A stretch of 64,000 nt of DNA from the NCBI RefSeq assembly GCF_030547245.1, contig NZ_JAUOQT010000005.1, positions 124,001 through 188,000 on the forward strand, in the 5' to 3' direction. Shown piece by piece: positions 45,080 through 54,176 of this stretch. Source of the DNA: Oceanihabitans sp. 2_MG-2023 (GTDB lineage Bacteria > Bacteroidota > Bacteroidia > Flavobacteriales > Flavobacteriaceae). Within the stretch, counting starts at the first letter, position 1, and each line of letters starts with the position of its first letter. Under the pieces are notes generated by a model. That model was not told the DNA's origin and did no database searches. It worked only from the letters and a program-made list of their open reading frames with translations. The position numbers and the translations under genes are program-made.

Positions 45080-46189
45080 TTATCTAAAGATACCTAAATC
45101 CATTTTTAGTGAAAAGACGTTAGAATAAAGAGCAACACTTTGGTCTCCAATGTCTGTAAATGCATAATCTACTTGAATGCCTTTGTATTTAAAGCCTAGA
45201 CCAATACTTGGTTGAAAGCTAGTTTTTTCAGAATTATCTAATTGTAATTCATTTTGAAAATTACCAACACCACCTCTTAAGTAAATCATGTCTATATATC
45301 CAACTTCAAAACCAAAGGAAGGACTAATACTTGCTACAGAAGTCGAAATAATGTCATTGTTTTCTTCAAATCGAATATTTAAATCTAACTCTGTAAGTAT
45401 AGAAAAATCGTAACGATAGATGAATTTTTTAGCAATACCAAACTGTAATTTAGGTATGGTAAGCTCTGTGGTTTCCGGTAATTCTTGATTTTGCCCTTCG
45501 ACAGCATCTTGTACTTTAGCAAACTCATCCTCATCAATAGCCCAAGCATTAAATGTCGTTGTAATGTCTCTAGCCATTAGTCCGAATTTCCACTCATTTT
45601 TAGTTTCAAATTGCACAGCAGCATCTAAACCAAATCCCCAAGAATTAGCAAAATCTCCAATAACACGTCGTATTACCTTTGCGTTAATACCATAATTAAA
45701 ACCAGGAATAGGTAGTTTTCTAGAATAAGAAAATGTTACACCATAATCTGCAGTAGAAAATAAGCTAACTCTATCGTAGTTTATATTTCCATCGTCGTCA
45801 ATTAATTGTGTTGTATTTAAAATGTCATCTACAGCAAAACGTATTAATGAAACACCAATAGCACTGTTATTATCTAAAGGCATTGCAAAAGCAGCATAAT
45901 CATAGCTTGCAATGTTTGCAAAGTAGCTAGAGTGCATTAAAGCGAGTTGTTTGTCTTCAATATTAACTAGTCCGGCAGGATTCCAGTAGCCAGAGTTTAC
46001 ATCATTAGAGTAAGCTGTTACTGCATTACTCATTCCTAAAGCTGCCGCATCCACTCCAATATTCATAAATTCATTAGAATATTTTCTAACTGTTTGCGCC
46101 GAAATAGAGACACAAAAAGTTAATAGTAGTATTGTTAGTGTTTTTTTCAAGAATAATTTTTTTACAAATATGCCATTATTTTTCAACAT
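45080..46189 (-). CDS. PorV/PorQ family outer membrane protein
   Basis: A 369-residue secreted protein with signal peptide (hydrophobic run ending SISAQ near residue 32) and a FadL-like beta-barrel. Typical elements: AAALGMSNAVTAYSNDVNSGYWNPAGL, YFANIASYDYAAFAMPL and a C-terminal strand ending in the aromatic-basic pair of outer membrane proteins. PorV helps type IX secretion in Bacteroidota; PorQ and many relatives have unclear roles. A start at ATG 46189 gives a slightly long N-region; an inner start near VKKLFLKK is possible but has no ATG. Confidence 0.72.
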   Translation of the reverse strand: MLKNNGIFVKKLFLKKTLTILLLTFCVSISAQTVRKYSNEFMNIGVDAAALGMSNAVTAYSNDVNSGYWNPAGLVNIEDKQLALMHSSYFANIASYDYAAFAMPLDNNSAIGVSLIRFAVDDILNTTQLIDDDGNINYDRVSLFSTADYGVTFSYSRKLPIPGFNYGINAKVIRRVIGDFANSWGFGLDAAVQFETKNEWKFGLMARDITTTFNAWAIDEDEFAKVQDAVEGQNQELPETTELTIPKLQFGIAKKFIYRYDFSILTELDLNIRFEENNDIISTSVASISPSFGFEVGYIDMIYLRGGVGNFQNELQLDNSEKTSFQPSIGLGFKYKGIQVDYAFTDIGDQSVALYSNVFSLKMDLGIFR

Positions 46190-46224
46190 ATTAAACTTGA
46201 AAAAGCAATAGATATTGTACTATT

Positions 46225-46257
46225 TTTGTTTTAGACGAAAATAGTTTGCTATTTTTA
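46225..46257 (+). promoter_or_regulatory. Promoter of pssA
   Basis: TTTG at 46225-46228, 21-base spacer, TATTTTTA at 46250-46257 (one mismatch), 16 bases before the ATG. Fits the flavobacterial promoter form and lies in the divergent gap. Confidence 0.55.
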
Positions 46258-46273
46258 CAGCTTATAAGAAATT

Positions 46274-47023
46274 ATGCAACTTAAAAGCTACATTCCAAAC
46301 TTTATCACTTTACTGAATTTATTCTGTGGAAGCATTGCTGTAATTTTAGCCGTAAATAATTTATTTTTGGCATCTGTTATCTTTGTTTTTTTAGGAATTT
46401 TCTTTGATTTCTTTGACGGTTTTTTTGCTAGAAAACTACAAGTGCAAAGTGCATTAGGAATCCAGTTAGATTCGCTAGCAGATATGGTTACAAGTGGTTT
46501 AGTTCCTGGTATAATAATGTTTAAATTATTGTCTTTATCTGCAGATGGGCCAAGTATTAATGTGTCTTCTTGGAGTACATTTATGCAATGGGAAGGATTT
46601 AAACTTAATCCTATTGCATTATTGGGTTTGTGTATCACATTAGCTTCTGCTTACAGATTGGCCGTTTTTAATTTAGACGAAGAGCAACAAAGCTACTTTA
46701 AAGGCTTGCCAACGCCAGCAAATACATTACTAATTGTTTCTTTACCTCTTATCTTAGAATTTCAAAATAGTGACGCTATGAATTCTATTATTTTAAATAA
46801 ATGGTTTTTATTAGCGGTGACTTTTTTAAGCTGTTACCTATTAAATAGTAATATTAAACTATTTGCATTAAAGTTTAAAAACTATGGTTTTAAAGACAAT
46901 GCTATTCGCTATACCTTTATTTTATTAAGCCTAGTAATATTGGTCGTGTTGCAATTTGCAGCAATTCCTTTAATTATCTTAATCTACATTATATTATCTC
47001 TATTAAACACTAAAAATATTTAA
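46274..47023 (+). CDS. pssA: CDP-diacylglycerol-serine O-phosphatidyltransferase
   Basis: A 249-residue integral membrane protein with the complete CDP-alcohol phosphatidyltransferase signature D-G-x2-A-R-x8-G-x3-D-x3-D (DGFFARKLQ... to DSLAD, residues about 50-72) and about seven helices. It makes phosphatidylserine, the precursor of phosphatidylethanolamine. The opening PNFITLLNLFCGSIAVI is typical for PssA of the Bacillus/Bacteroidota type. Three bases separate it from the TerC gene. Confidence 0.92.
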   Translation: MQLKSYIPNFITLLNLFCGSIAVILAVNNLFLASVIFVFLGIFFDFFDGFFARKLQVQSALGIQLDSLADMVTSGLVPGIIMFKLLSLSADGPSINVSSWSTFMQWEGFKLNPIALLGLCITLASAYRLAVFNLDEEQQSYFKGLPTPANTLLIVSLPLILEFQNSDAMNSIILNKWFLLAVTFLSCYLLNSNIKLFALKFKNYGFKDNAIRYTFILLSLVILVVLQFAAIPLIILIYIILSLLNTKNI

Positions 47024-47026
47024 TCC

Positions 47027-47851
47027 ATGGCAGGAATTATTTTCACTCTTTTAATGCTAATTATGCTACAAGCAGTATTAGGATTTGATAACCTTTTATA
47101 TATTTCTTTAGAATCTAAAAAAGCGCCAGAATCGGAGCAAAAACGGGTTAGAAAAGTAGGAATACTTATCGCTATCGTTTTGCGTATTGTTTTGTTATTT
47201 GTATTAGTTTCAATTATTGACTTCTTTCAAGAACCTTTTTCTTTTTTAACAGGTGAAATAAAAGATATTATAAAGTTTGCCTTTAACGGCCATAGTATAA
47301 TTGTATTGGCTGGAGGTGCATTTATTATTTATACTGCAATTAAAGAAATTTGGCACATGATTTCTACAACAGGATTAGAGGTTTCAGAAATGGCAACAGG
47401 AAAAAGTACCAAGTCAGCTAATGCAGTTGTAACAAGTATTGTAATTATGAATCTGGTTTTTTCTTTTGATTCTATTTTAGCAGCAATAGGTTTAACTAGT
47501 GAAATAGAGAGTAGTACTACTGCATTTATTGTAATGGCAATAGCTATAGTTATAAGTGGTTTATTGATGCTTTTTATGGCAGATAAAATTTCTACCTTTT
47601 TATCTAAAAATAGAATGTACGAAGTACTAGGTCTTTTTATTTTATTTATTGTAGGAATTATGCTAATTACCGAAGGAGGACATTTGGCGCATTTAAAACT
47701 TTTTGGAAATGAAATTGTACCAATGAGTAAAACAACGTTCTATTTTGTTCTAGCTATTCTTATTATAGTAGATGTTGTTCAAGGAAGATATCAAAAAAGA
47801 TTAACTGCAGAAAAAGCTTTACAAGAAGCTAAGAAAGCAAAAGATCTTTAA
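47027..47851 (+). CDS. TerC family integral membrane protein
   Basis: A 274-residue polytopic protein with the TerC/Alx motifs: VLGFDNLLYI near residue 20 and FSFDSILAAIGL near residue 147, both with the conserved membrane Asp. Family members have been tied to tellurite resistance, manganese export and metallation of secreted proteins. The stop codon overlaps the stop of the small ribbon-helix-helix gene on the opposite strand by four bases. Function here probably metal homeostasis. Confidence 0.88.
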   Translation: MAGIIFTLLMLIMLQAVLGFDNLLYISLESKKAPESEQKRVRKVGILIAIVLRIVLLFVLVSIIDFFQEPFSFLTGEIKDIIKFAFNGHSIIVLAGGAFIIYTAIKEIWHMISTTGLEVSEMATGKSTKSANAVVTSIVIMNLVFSFDSILAAIGLTSEIESSTTAFIVMAIAIVISGLLMLFMADKISTFLSKNRMYEVLGLFILFIVGIMLITEGGHLAHLKLFGNEIVPMSKTTFYFVLAILIIVDVVQGRYQKRLTAEKALQEAKKAKDL

Positions 47852-48024
47852 TCTTTTGCATCTGTATTTCTTTTTTTAGGATTTCTCTTTGCCTTTTTTA
47901 GGCTTTCATTAAGCATCCATTCAATTTGACCATTAGTGCTGCGGAATTCATCCGCAGCCCATTTTTCAATTGCTTTGATCATATCTTCATTGATTCGTAA
48001 TGCAAAAGCCTTTTTCTTAGCCAT
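47848..48024 (-). CDS. Arc-like ribbon-helix-helix DNA-binding protein, 58 residues
   Basis: A short gene, ATG at 48024 and stop at 47848-47850. The product starts MAKKKAFALRINEDMIKAIEKWA, the beta strand and first helix of the Arc/MetJ fold, followed by FRSTNGQIEWMLNESLKKA, the second helix with the conserved Asn-Gly turn. The tail is basic. Such proteins are dimeric repressors. It lies 46 bases after the SPFH gene on the same strand, and its stop overlaps that of TerC. It might control the SPFH operon. Confidence 0.85.
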   Translation of the reverse strand: MAKKKAFALRINEDMIKAIEKWAADEFRSTNGQIEWMLNESLKKAKRNPKKRNTDAKD

Positions 48025-48070
48025 TTAAATTTTTAATTTTCTTTTTTGATTTTTTTTGTAAAGGTATTGA

Positions 48071-48931
48071 TTATTGGTTTAATGTACCTGTGTTTAAAAC
48101 AGGAGATGCATCTTTATCACCACAAAGTATTACCATAAGGTTACTAACCATTGCTGCTTTTCGTTCATCATCTAGATCTACAATATTCTTTTTTCCTAGC
48201 TCATCTAGCGCCATTTCTACCATGCTTACTGCACCTTCTACAATTTTATGTCTAGCAGCAACTATTGCTGTTGCTTGTTGTCTTTTAAGCATGGCACTAG
48301 CAATTTCTTGTGCATAGGCTAAATAACCTATTCTTGCTTCTAATACTTCAATTCCAGCAATAGATAAACGCTCTTCAATTTCTTTTTCAAGAGCTTCACT
48401 AACTTCGTTTACACTAGAACGTAAGGTGATGTCTTCTACATGACCTTCGTCTGCAAAATTATCATACGGATACATGCTGGCTAGTTTTCTAACAGCAGCA
48501 TCTGTTTGTACTCTTACAAAGTTCTCGTAATTATCTACATCAAAAGATGCTTTGTAGGTATTTGTTACGCGCCAAACTAGAATGGTGCTAATCATTACAG
48601 GGTTTCCTAGTTTGTCGTTCACTTTTAAACGCTCACTATCAAAGTTGCTAGCTCTTAAAGAGATGGTCTTTTTATTATATAACGGATTTACCCAAAATAA
48701 ACCGTTAGACTTTATACTACCTATATATTTTCCGAATAGTAATAAAACTCTGGAGTTATTAGGGTTTACAAGTGTAAAACCTTTAAATAGTATAATAGCA
48801 ATTATTAATAATAAAGCATATTCAGGATTCTCTTTTGCAAAAGTTAAGTAAATGCTAGCTATAATTAAAGCAATGGTTATTGCTAAAATGAAATAGCCAT
48901 TAATTGGTTTGATTATTTTTTCTTGATTCAT
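48071..48931 (-). CDS. SPFH/band 7 domain membrane protein
   Basis: A 286-residue protein with two N-terminal helices (about 12-30 and 36-52), an SPFH domain (about 55-200; VNPNNSRVLLLFGKYIGS, NPVMISTILVWRVTN) and a coiled-coil tail (YAQEIASAMLKRQQATAIVAARHKIVEG). SPFH proteins form large ring-like membrane assemblies that organise membrane regions or control proteases. First gene of a pair with the ribbon-helix-helix protein. TerC lies convergent to the pair. Confidence 0.87.
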   Translation of the reverse strand: MNQEKIIKPINGYFILAITIALIIASIYLTFAKENPEYALLLIIAIILFKGFTLVNPNNSRVLLLFGKYIGSIKSNGLFWVNPLYNKKTISLRASNFDSERLKVNDKLGNPVMISTILVWRVTNTYKASFDVDNYENFVRVQTDAAVRKLASMYPYDNFADEGHVEDITLRSSVNEVSEALEKEIEERLSIAGIEVLEARIGYLAYAQEIASAMLKRQQATAIVAARHKIVEGAVSMVEMALDELGKKNIVDLDDERKAAMVSNLMVILCGDKDASPVLNTGTLNQ

Positions 48932-48948
48932 AGGATTGAATTTAAAAT

Positions 48949-48990
48949 GATATTATTTTGATATCATAAAGATATATAAAATTTTGATAT
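48949..48990 (-). promoter_or_regulatory. Phased GATAT motifs, possible repressor operator before the SPFH gene
   Basis: GATAT occurs at 48949, 48960, 48971 and 48986, the first three exactly 11 bases apart, about one helical turn. ATTTTGATAT is repeated at 48955 and 48981. A minus-strand -7-like TATCTTTA (48974-48967) overlaps the third copy. Tandem subsites spaced by one turn are how Arc/MetJ-type proteins bind, and such a protein is encoded by the second gene of this operon. Confidence 0.4.
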
Positions 48991-49130
48991 AAATAATATA
49001 AAAAAAAGAAAAGTTAAAATTAAAAGGTATTTGTGTAACAAGAAGTAACTTCGGGCAAATCATTATGTTTTTTATATTAGCACGATGAAGAAGTTGAACC
49101 TATCACAGAAATTTTAAAATGGTATAGCTT

Positions 49131-50921
49131 ATGATAGAAGTATTATTTGAAAAAAAATCAGCTGGTTTTAAAACGTTCCTATTTCTATTATTTATTGTTA
49201 CATTTTATTCCTTTAGCCAAGAAAATGTTATTAATGCAAAGGTGGAAGTAGATAAGTTTGGAAATTTATTTGTTAATAATACAATTTCAAATTTAGACAA
49301 ACAAAAAGACACAATAATAGTTCATAGTAGAATATTACTACATAAAGATCAAGCGTCTTTAATAGGAAGCATTAAGCTAGGTAAGGTTGTATATAAACAA
49401 TACTTACCTAGAGCTAATGATTTTAGTTTTTCTGTAAATCTTTTAAAAGAAAAAACCGATAGTTATAGAATGACTAAAGATTTCTTTTTGGCTTCAATAA
49501 GTTATTTAGGAACTTTAAAACAAGATTTTGGTAAAAAAAGGAAATTTAATATAGAAGCTAAACTGCCAGAAAAATTTCCTTTAATTTATCCTAATATAGA
49601 AGATTTGGAAAGAGCTTATTTATATCCACCACCAATTATAGCTGGTGATTTTTATAATACTACAATAAATGGGTTTGATGTATATAATTTGAATGCCTTA
49701 AAAAAAAGTAAGGAAAAAGTAAAAGATATTATTGAGGTAATAAACGATGCTTATCGTTTTTATTTGCAAACATATCCAGAGCGAAATAGTAAACCAAAAA
49801 TAATATTTGTGCCTTTTATAAGTAAAACGCTTTTAGGAAAAACCTTGGATAATGTTATTCTTTTAAATTCTAAAATGTTAAAAGATACAGCAAGGCTAGA
49901 AATACGTTTACTAGCACATGAGGTTGCGCATTTGTTTTGGGGCGTTAGTGGTTTGCGTTTTAAAGAGTCGGTTTTAACAGAAGGAATTGCCGAATATATG
50001 TCTTTAAAATATCTAGATTTTAAAAAAGAAAAAAAAGAATTAAAAAGTCTACTAAATAAAAAAGGCTATAGAAGTGAAGGCTTTAGAGAAGCTAGTTTAG
50101 TTTCAAAAAAAATAAAATCGGAAGATAGAAGTGTAATTAGTTATAGCTTTTCAACGCTTTTATTTTTATACAATGAAAAAGAGAATAATAATTTATATAC
50201 GGTTTTGTCTCAGTTTTATAAAGAAAAATCGTCAAGCAATACTACTATTTCTTTAAATGAACTTCAAGAGTTTTTAGAAGGAAAGGAGTTGCCTTTGATA
50301 GCTTCAAATGTGCTTCCTGATTTTTTTATTACGGAAACAGAAAATAATTTAATTATTAACGGATTCACTATAAATAATACGAAAGTAGAAGTTGTAAAAG
50401 CGCTTACTAATGGTACAGAAGAAAAGCATTCTCTATCTTTTACTTATAAGAATGACACCTACACTTTTCCTAAAACTAACCTAGAAAAAATAACTATAGA
50501 TCCAGATTATAAAGTTTTACAATTTTCAAGATTAAATGATGTTTGGCATAAAAATGAAACTTCTTATTCTAGTAAAAATAGATACTTTAATATAGAGGAT
50601 GTTAATCCTAAGGTATTAACAATTTCAGATCAATTATTAAGCTACTTAGAGACAAAAGACAACTTAATTTTAAACGATTTGACTTGTGAAGCTAATGTTT
50701 GGTTAGCAGATAGTTATAAAAAATTAAAGGATGAAATCTACAAAGATGTAGAAGGTGATATTATAATTACAGGAGCTTCCACGTATTATAATAAAGGATC
50801 AAAAAGTATGACCATTAAAATGGTTTATTATACGAAGTCCTCCAATACCTCTCAACTTGTTTATTTACGACTTTATTTAGACGAAACGTTGCATTATGTT
50901 CAGAAGCTAAAAAAGTATTAA
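49131..50921 (+). CDS. Secreted M1-like metallopeptidase family protein
   Basis: A 596-residue protein with a signal-type N-terminus (hydrophobic TFLFLLFIVTFYSFSQ, residues 15-30). HEVAH at 263-267 and TEGIAEY with Glu284 form a gluzincin zinc site, but the spacing is H-x16-E, not the H-x18-E of classical M1 enzymes. The N-terminal 200 residues are beta-rich like the M1 cap. A possible -7 TATATTAG lies at 49073. Protease activity is likely but the shortened spacing leaves some doubt. Substrate unknown. Confidence 0.65.
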   Translation: MIEVLFEKKSAGFKTFLFLLFIVTFYSFSQENVINAKVEVDKFGNLFVNNTISNLDKQKDTIIVHSRILLHKDQASLIGSIKLGKVVYKQYLPRANDFSFSVNLLKEKTDSYRMTKDFFLASISYLGTLKQDFGKKRKFNIEAKLPEKFPLIYPNIEDLERAYLYPPPIIAGDFYNTTINGFDVYNLNALKKSKEKVKDIIEVINDAYRFYLQTYPERNSKPKIIFVPFISKTLLGKTLDNVILLNSKMLKDTARLEIRLLAHEVAHLFWGVSGLRFKESVLTEGIAEYMSLKYLDFKKEKKELKSLLNKKGYRSEGFREASLVSKKIKSEDRSVISYSFSTLLFLYNEKENNNLYTVLSQFYKEKSSSNTTISLNELQEFLEGKELPLIASNVLPDFFITETENNLIINGFTINNTKVEVVKALTNGTEEKHSLSFTYKNDTYTFPKTNLEKITIDPDYKVLQFSRLNDVWHKNETSYSSKNRYFNIEDVNPKVLTISDQLLSYLETKDNLILNDLTCEANVWLADSYKKLKDEIYKDVEGDIIITGASTYYNKGSKSMTIKMVYYTKSSNTSQLVYLRLYLDETLHYVQKLKKY

Positions 50922-51013
50922 ACTAACTTGTTTGATATTTTTTATTGCTAAGGTCTTTTTTTAATTAAATGCAAAAAAATCAAAATGAAGACTTATGCAA
51001 TCAGGAGTAGTTG

Positions 51014-51754
51014 TTAGAAATCTAATTTTTTTCTTCTAAGTTCAAAGTTCTGACCAAGATATACTTTACGTACCATTTCATCTTCGGCAAGTTCTTCTGG
51101 TTTTCCAGCTTTTAAAATACCCCCTTCAAACATTAAATACGTTCTATCTGTAATGGCTAGAGTTTCTTGTACGTTGTGATCTGTAATTAAAATACCAATA
51201 TTCTTTTTGGTAAGTTGTGCAACAATACGTTGAATATCTTCAACTGCAACAGGGTCTACTCCAGCAAAAGGTTCGTCCAATAGAATAAAATTAGGGTCTG
51301 TAGCAAGCGCACGTGCAATTTCGGTACGTCTACGTTCTCCACCAGAAAGTAAATCGCCTCGACTTTTTCTAATATGTCCCAAACCAAACTCTTCAATAAG
51401 CGATTCCATTTTATCATGTTGCTCTTTTTTGCTTAATTTGGTAAGTTGTAATACACTTAGAATATTGTCTTCTATACTTAGTTTTCTAAACACCGAAGCT
51501 TCTTGTGCTAAATAACCAATACCATTTTGAGCACGTTTGTACATGGGGTATTTGGTAATGTTGGTGTCTTCAAGAAAAATATTTCCACCATTAGGTTTTA
51601 TTAATCCAACAATCATGTAAAACGAAGTTGTTTTTCCGGCGCCATTAGGTCCTAAAAGACCAACAATTTCTCCTTGATTCACTTCTAAAGAAACGTCTTT
51701 TACCACTTTTCTTCCGCTATAGGATTTCATTAAATGTTCTGCTCTAAGTTTCAT
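51014..51754 (-). CDS. lptB: Lipopolysaccharide export ABC transporter ATP-binding protein
   Basis: A 246-residue ATPase. Walker [10 protein letters not shown] at 35-43, signature LSGGERRR at 136-143, Walker [14 protein letters not shown] at 156-168 and [11 protein letters not shown] with the switch His are all LptB hallmarks. LptB drives LptFG to pull LPS from the inner membrane into the Lpt bridge. Last gene of the kdsD-tatC-AhpD-like-lptB run, 74 bases after the previous one. Confidence 0.93.
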   Translation of the reverse strand: MKLRAEHLMKSYSGRKVVKDVSLEVNQGEIVGLLGPNGAGKTTSFYMIVGLIKPNGGNIFLEDTNITKYPMYKRAQNGIGYLAQEASVFRKLSIEDNILSVLQLTKLSKKEQHDKMESLIEEFGLGHIRKSRGDLLSGGERRRTEIARALATDPNFILLDEPFAGVDPVAVEDIQRIVAQLTKKNIGILITDHNVQETLAITDRTYLMFEGGILKAGKPEELAEDEMVRKVYLGQNFELRRKKLDF

Positions 51755-51828
51755 ATGTACAATGCTTGTTGTTAAAAATAATAAAAACCAAAATACTAGG
51801 GTGTATGTACTAGTAATTTAAGTAAAGT

Positions 51829-52179
51829 TTAACCTTGTGCTTCTTCTAAGGCATCCCAATATTCGTATGCTTTTCGTAAATGTGGAATCACTATAGTTCC
51901 ACCAATTAAATTGGCAATACTTAAAGATTCTACTACTTGCTCTTTAGTAAGCCCTTCTTTGTGGCATGCTTCTAAATGGTATCTTACACAATCGTCACAA
52001 CGTAAAACCATAGAAGCTACAAGGCCCAGTAATTCCTTTGTTTTTTTGTCTAAAGATCCTTCCGCGAAAGCGTTAGTATCTAAATTAAAAATACGTTTGA
52101 TTACTTTATTATTATCTGCAAGAATTTTATCATTCATTTTAGAACGATACTCGTTAAACTCAGTTACTATATTAGACAT
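51829..52179 (-). CDS. Carboxymuconolactone decarboxylase / AhpD-like protein
   Basis: A 116-residue helical protein with the AhpD-type redox site Cys61-x2-Cys64 and His68 in LRCDDCVRYHLEAC, as well as IPHLRKAYEYWD at the C-terminus. Members reduce peroxides or act as decarboxylases; the CxxC form suggests thiol redox activity. The gene overlaps tatC by 8 bases, so translation is coupled. The link to the Tat system or LPS is not obvious. Confidence 0.82.
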   Translation of the reverse strand: MSNIVTEFNEYRSKMNDKILADNNKVIKRIFNLDTNAFAEGSLDKKTKELLGLVASMVLRCDDCVRYHLEACHKEGLTKEQVVESLSIANLIGGTIVIPHLRKAYEYWDALEEAQG

Positions 52180-53014
52180 GCTTTTTTATTTTATTTTCAG
52201 GGTTTTTTTTAGAATCTCTTTTTACTACAACTTTTGAAATATAAATACTTACTTGATATAGTATTAATATTGGTATCGCCACTATAATTTGACTTGCAAT
52301 ATCTGGAGGCGTTATAATTGCAGAAAGAATTAGTACGATTACTAAAGCGTATTTTCTGTATTTTTTAAGGAATTCTGGTGTCACTAATCCTACTTTAGTT
52401 AAAAAGTAGATAATAATAGGAAGCTCAAAAATTAAACCCGAAGCTATTACTGTAGCTCGAACCAAACCAATGTAGCTTGCTAAATCGAAATCGTTATGTA
52501 CTTCTTGGCTAACAGAGTAGGTGCCTAAAAAGTTAATCGATAAAGGAGTTACTATATAATAACCGAAAAGAACACCTATAAAAAATAATATAGAGGAAAT
52601 AATAATAAATCCACTGGAGTGTTTGCGTTCGTTTTGATGCATTCCCGGACTAATAAAGGCCCAGAGTTGGTATAATATATAAGGAAAAGAAATTATAAAG
52701 CCAGCGTATACAGAAGTCCATAAATGTGCTGAAAATTGTCCTGCAAGCGTTCTACTTTGAATTTCAAACGGAAAACTTTCTCCACAAAAAGACGAGTTTT
52801 CAATACCAATTAATTCGCTTGCACTACACAGCCATCTGTAGGTAGGGAAAGACATTTCTTTAGGTCCAAGAATAATAACATCGAAAATAAAGCCTTTAAA
52901 TAAAAAAGCAACAATACCACAAAGCACTACTGCAATACAAATACGCACTAAATGCCATCTTAAATCTTCAAGATGATCTAGAAAAGACATCTCGTTTACA
53001 TTTTTTTTCGCCAT
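52172..53014 (-). CDS. tatC: Sec-independent protein translocase TatC
   Basis: A 280-residue protein with six membrane helices. MSFLDHLEDLRWHLVR is the conserved cytoplasmic N-terminus that binds twin-arginine signals, and FELPIIIYFLTKVG matches the conserved Glu-containing segment in helix 4. An insert with cysteines (LCSASELIGIENSSFCGES, about 63-81) in the first periplasmic loop is longer than in E. coli and typical for this phylum. Shares one base with kdsD and 8 with the AhpD-like gene. Confidence 0.93.
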   Translation of the reverse strand: MAKKNVNEMSFLDHLEDLRWHLVRICIAVVLCGIVAFLFKGFIFDVIILGPKEMSFPTYRWLCSASELIGIENSSFCGESFPFEIQSRTLAGQFSAHLWTSVYAGFIISFPYILYQLWAFISPGMHQNERKHSSGFIIISSILFFIGVLFGYYIVTPLSINFLGTYSVSQEVHNDFDLASYIGLVRATVIASGLIFELPIIIYFLTKVGLVTPEFLKKYRKYALVIVLILSAIITPPDIASQIIVAIPILILYQVSIYISKVVVKRDSKKNPENKIKKHV

Positions 53015-53979
53015 TATATAATACCTTCTCTAATTAAATCATGCACGTGTACCACTCCGGCAAAGGTACCGTTTTCTTCTACTAGAATTTGCGAAATGCC
53101 ATAAGTCTCCAAAACCTCCATGGCATCTACAGCCATTGCGTTAACATCAATTCGTTTCGGGTTTTCGCTCATAATATCTTTAGCTGTGAGTTTCGAGAAA
53201 TCGTCTACTTTAGTTAACATTCTACGTAAATCACCATCTGTAATAATTCCAATAATTTTATTGTTTTCAACTACAGCAGTAACACCAAGCATTTTTTCGG
53301 TGATTTCTACAATAACCTCTTTAATACTAGTTTCTGGAGAAACTTTTGGTTTCTGGTTTATAGAAGATATATCCTGCACTCTTAAATATAATTTTTTACC
53401 TAATGCACCGCCAGGGTGATATTTAGCAAAGTCTTTACTCGAAAAGCCACGTAATTCTAATAAACAAACAGCAAGCGCATCACCAAGTACTAGTTGTGCA
53501 GTGGTACTAGTTGTTGGTGCAAGGTTATTAGGGCAAGCTTCTTTTTCAACATAGGCGTTTAAAACATAATCTGCTTGTTGTCCTAAAAAGGAATCTTTAT
53601 TACCAGTAATGGCAATCATCTTATTATTTGCATTTTTTATTAAAGGAACGAGTACTTTAATTTCTGGTGTGTTTCCACTTTTAGAAATACAAATAACGAC
53701 ATCGTCTTCCAGAATTAAACCTAAATCACCATGAATGGCATCTGCTGCATGCATAAAAATAGATGGAGTGCCTGTAGAATTTAATGTCGCTACAATTTTT
53801 GTCGCTATTATTGCGCTTTTACCAATTCCAGTAATGATTATTCTACCCTTAGAATTGTATATAAGGTTAACAGCATCTGCAAAATCATCATTTACTAAAC
53901 TAGATAAATTTAAAATTGCTTTGCTTTCTAATTCAATGGTTTTCTTTGCTGTAGATATAATAGAATGAATATTGCTCAA
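53014..53979 (-). CDS. kdsD: Arabinose-5-phosphate isomerase, KdsD/KpsF/GutQ family
   Basis: A 321-residue sugar isomerase that turns ribulose 5-phosphate into arabinose 5-phosphate for Kdo. SIS domain at about 30-165 (ITGIGKSAIIATK, STGTPSIFMHAADAIHGDLG, CISKSGNTPEI) and two CBS domains (about 200-260 and 265-321). Start is TTG at 53979; a stop lies two codons upstream. Heads an operon that ends with lptB, so the first and last genes serve LPS making and export. Confidence 0.92.
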   Translation of the reverse strand: MSNIHSIISTAKKTIELESKAILNLSSLVNDDFADAVNLIYNSKGRIIITGIGKSAIIATKIVATLNSTGTPSIFMHAADAIHGDLGLILEDDVVICISKSGNTPEIKVLVPLIKNANNKMIAITGNKDSFLGQQADYVLNAYVEKEACPNNLAPTTSTTAQLVLGDALAVCLLELRGFSSKDFAKYHPGGALGKKLYLRVQDISSINQKPKVSPETSIKEVIVEITEKMLGVTAVVENNKIIGIITDGDLRRMLTKVDDFSKLTAKDIMSENPKRIDVNAMAVDAMEVLETYGISQILVEENGTFAGVVHVHDLIREGII

Positions 53980-54176
53980 AATTTATGAGTTTTTTAGGTT
54001 GTTGCTAATAAAGATTTTTTTATCTTTAATGTTGGTCAATTTTTTATAATTTGTATTCTATAAAAATGTAATGCAAAGTTAACGAAAAATAAATGAGGTT
54101 GATTATATACACTAGTAATTAATAGCAAAAAGAATTTAGTGTATTTTTATTATAATTTTAATATTAAAAGCAATAC

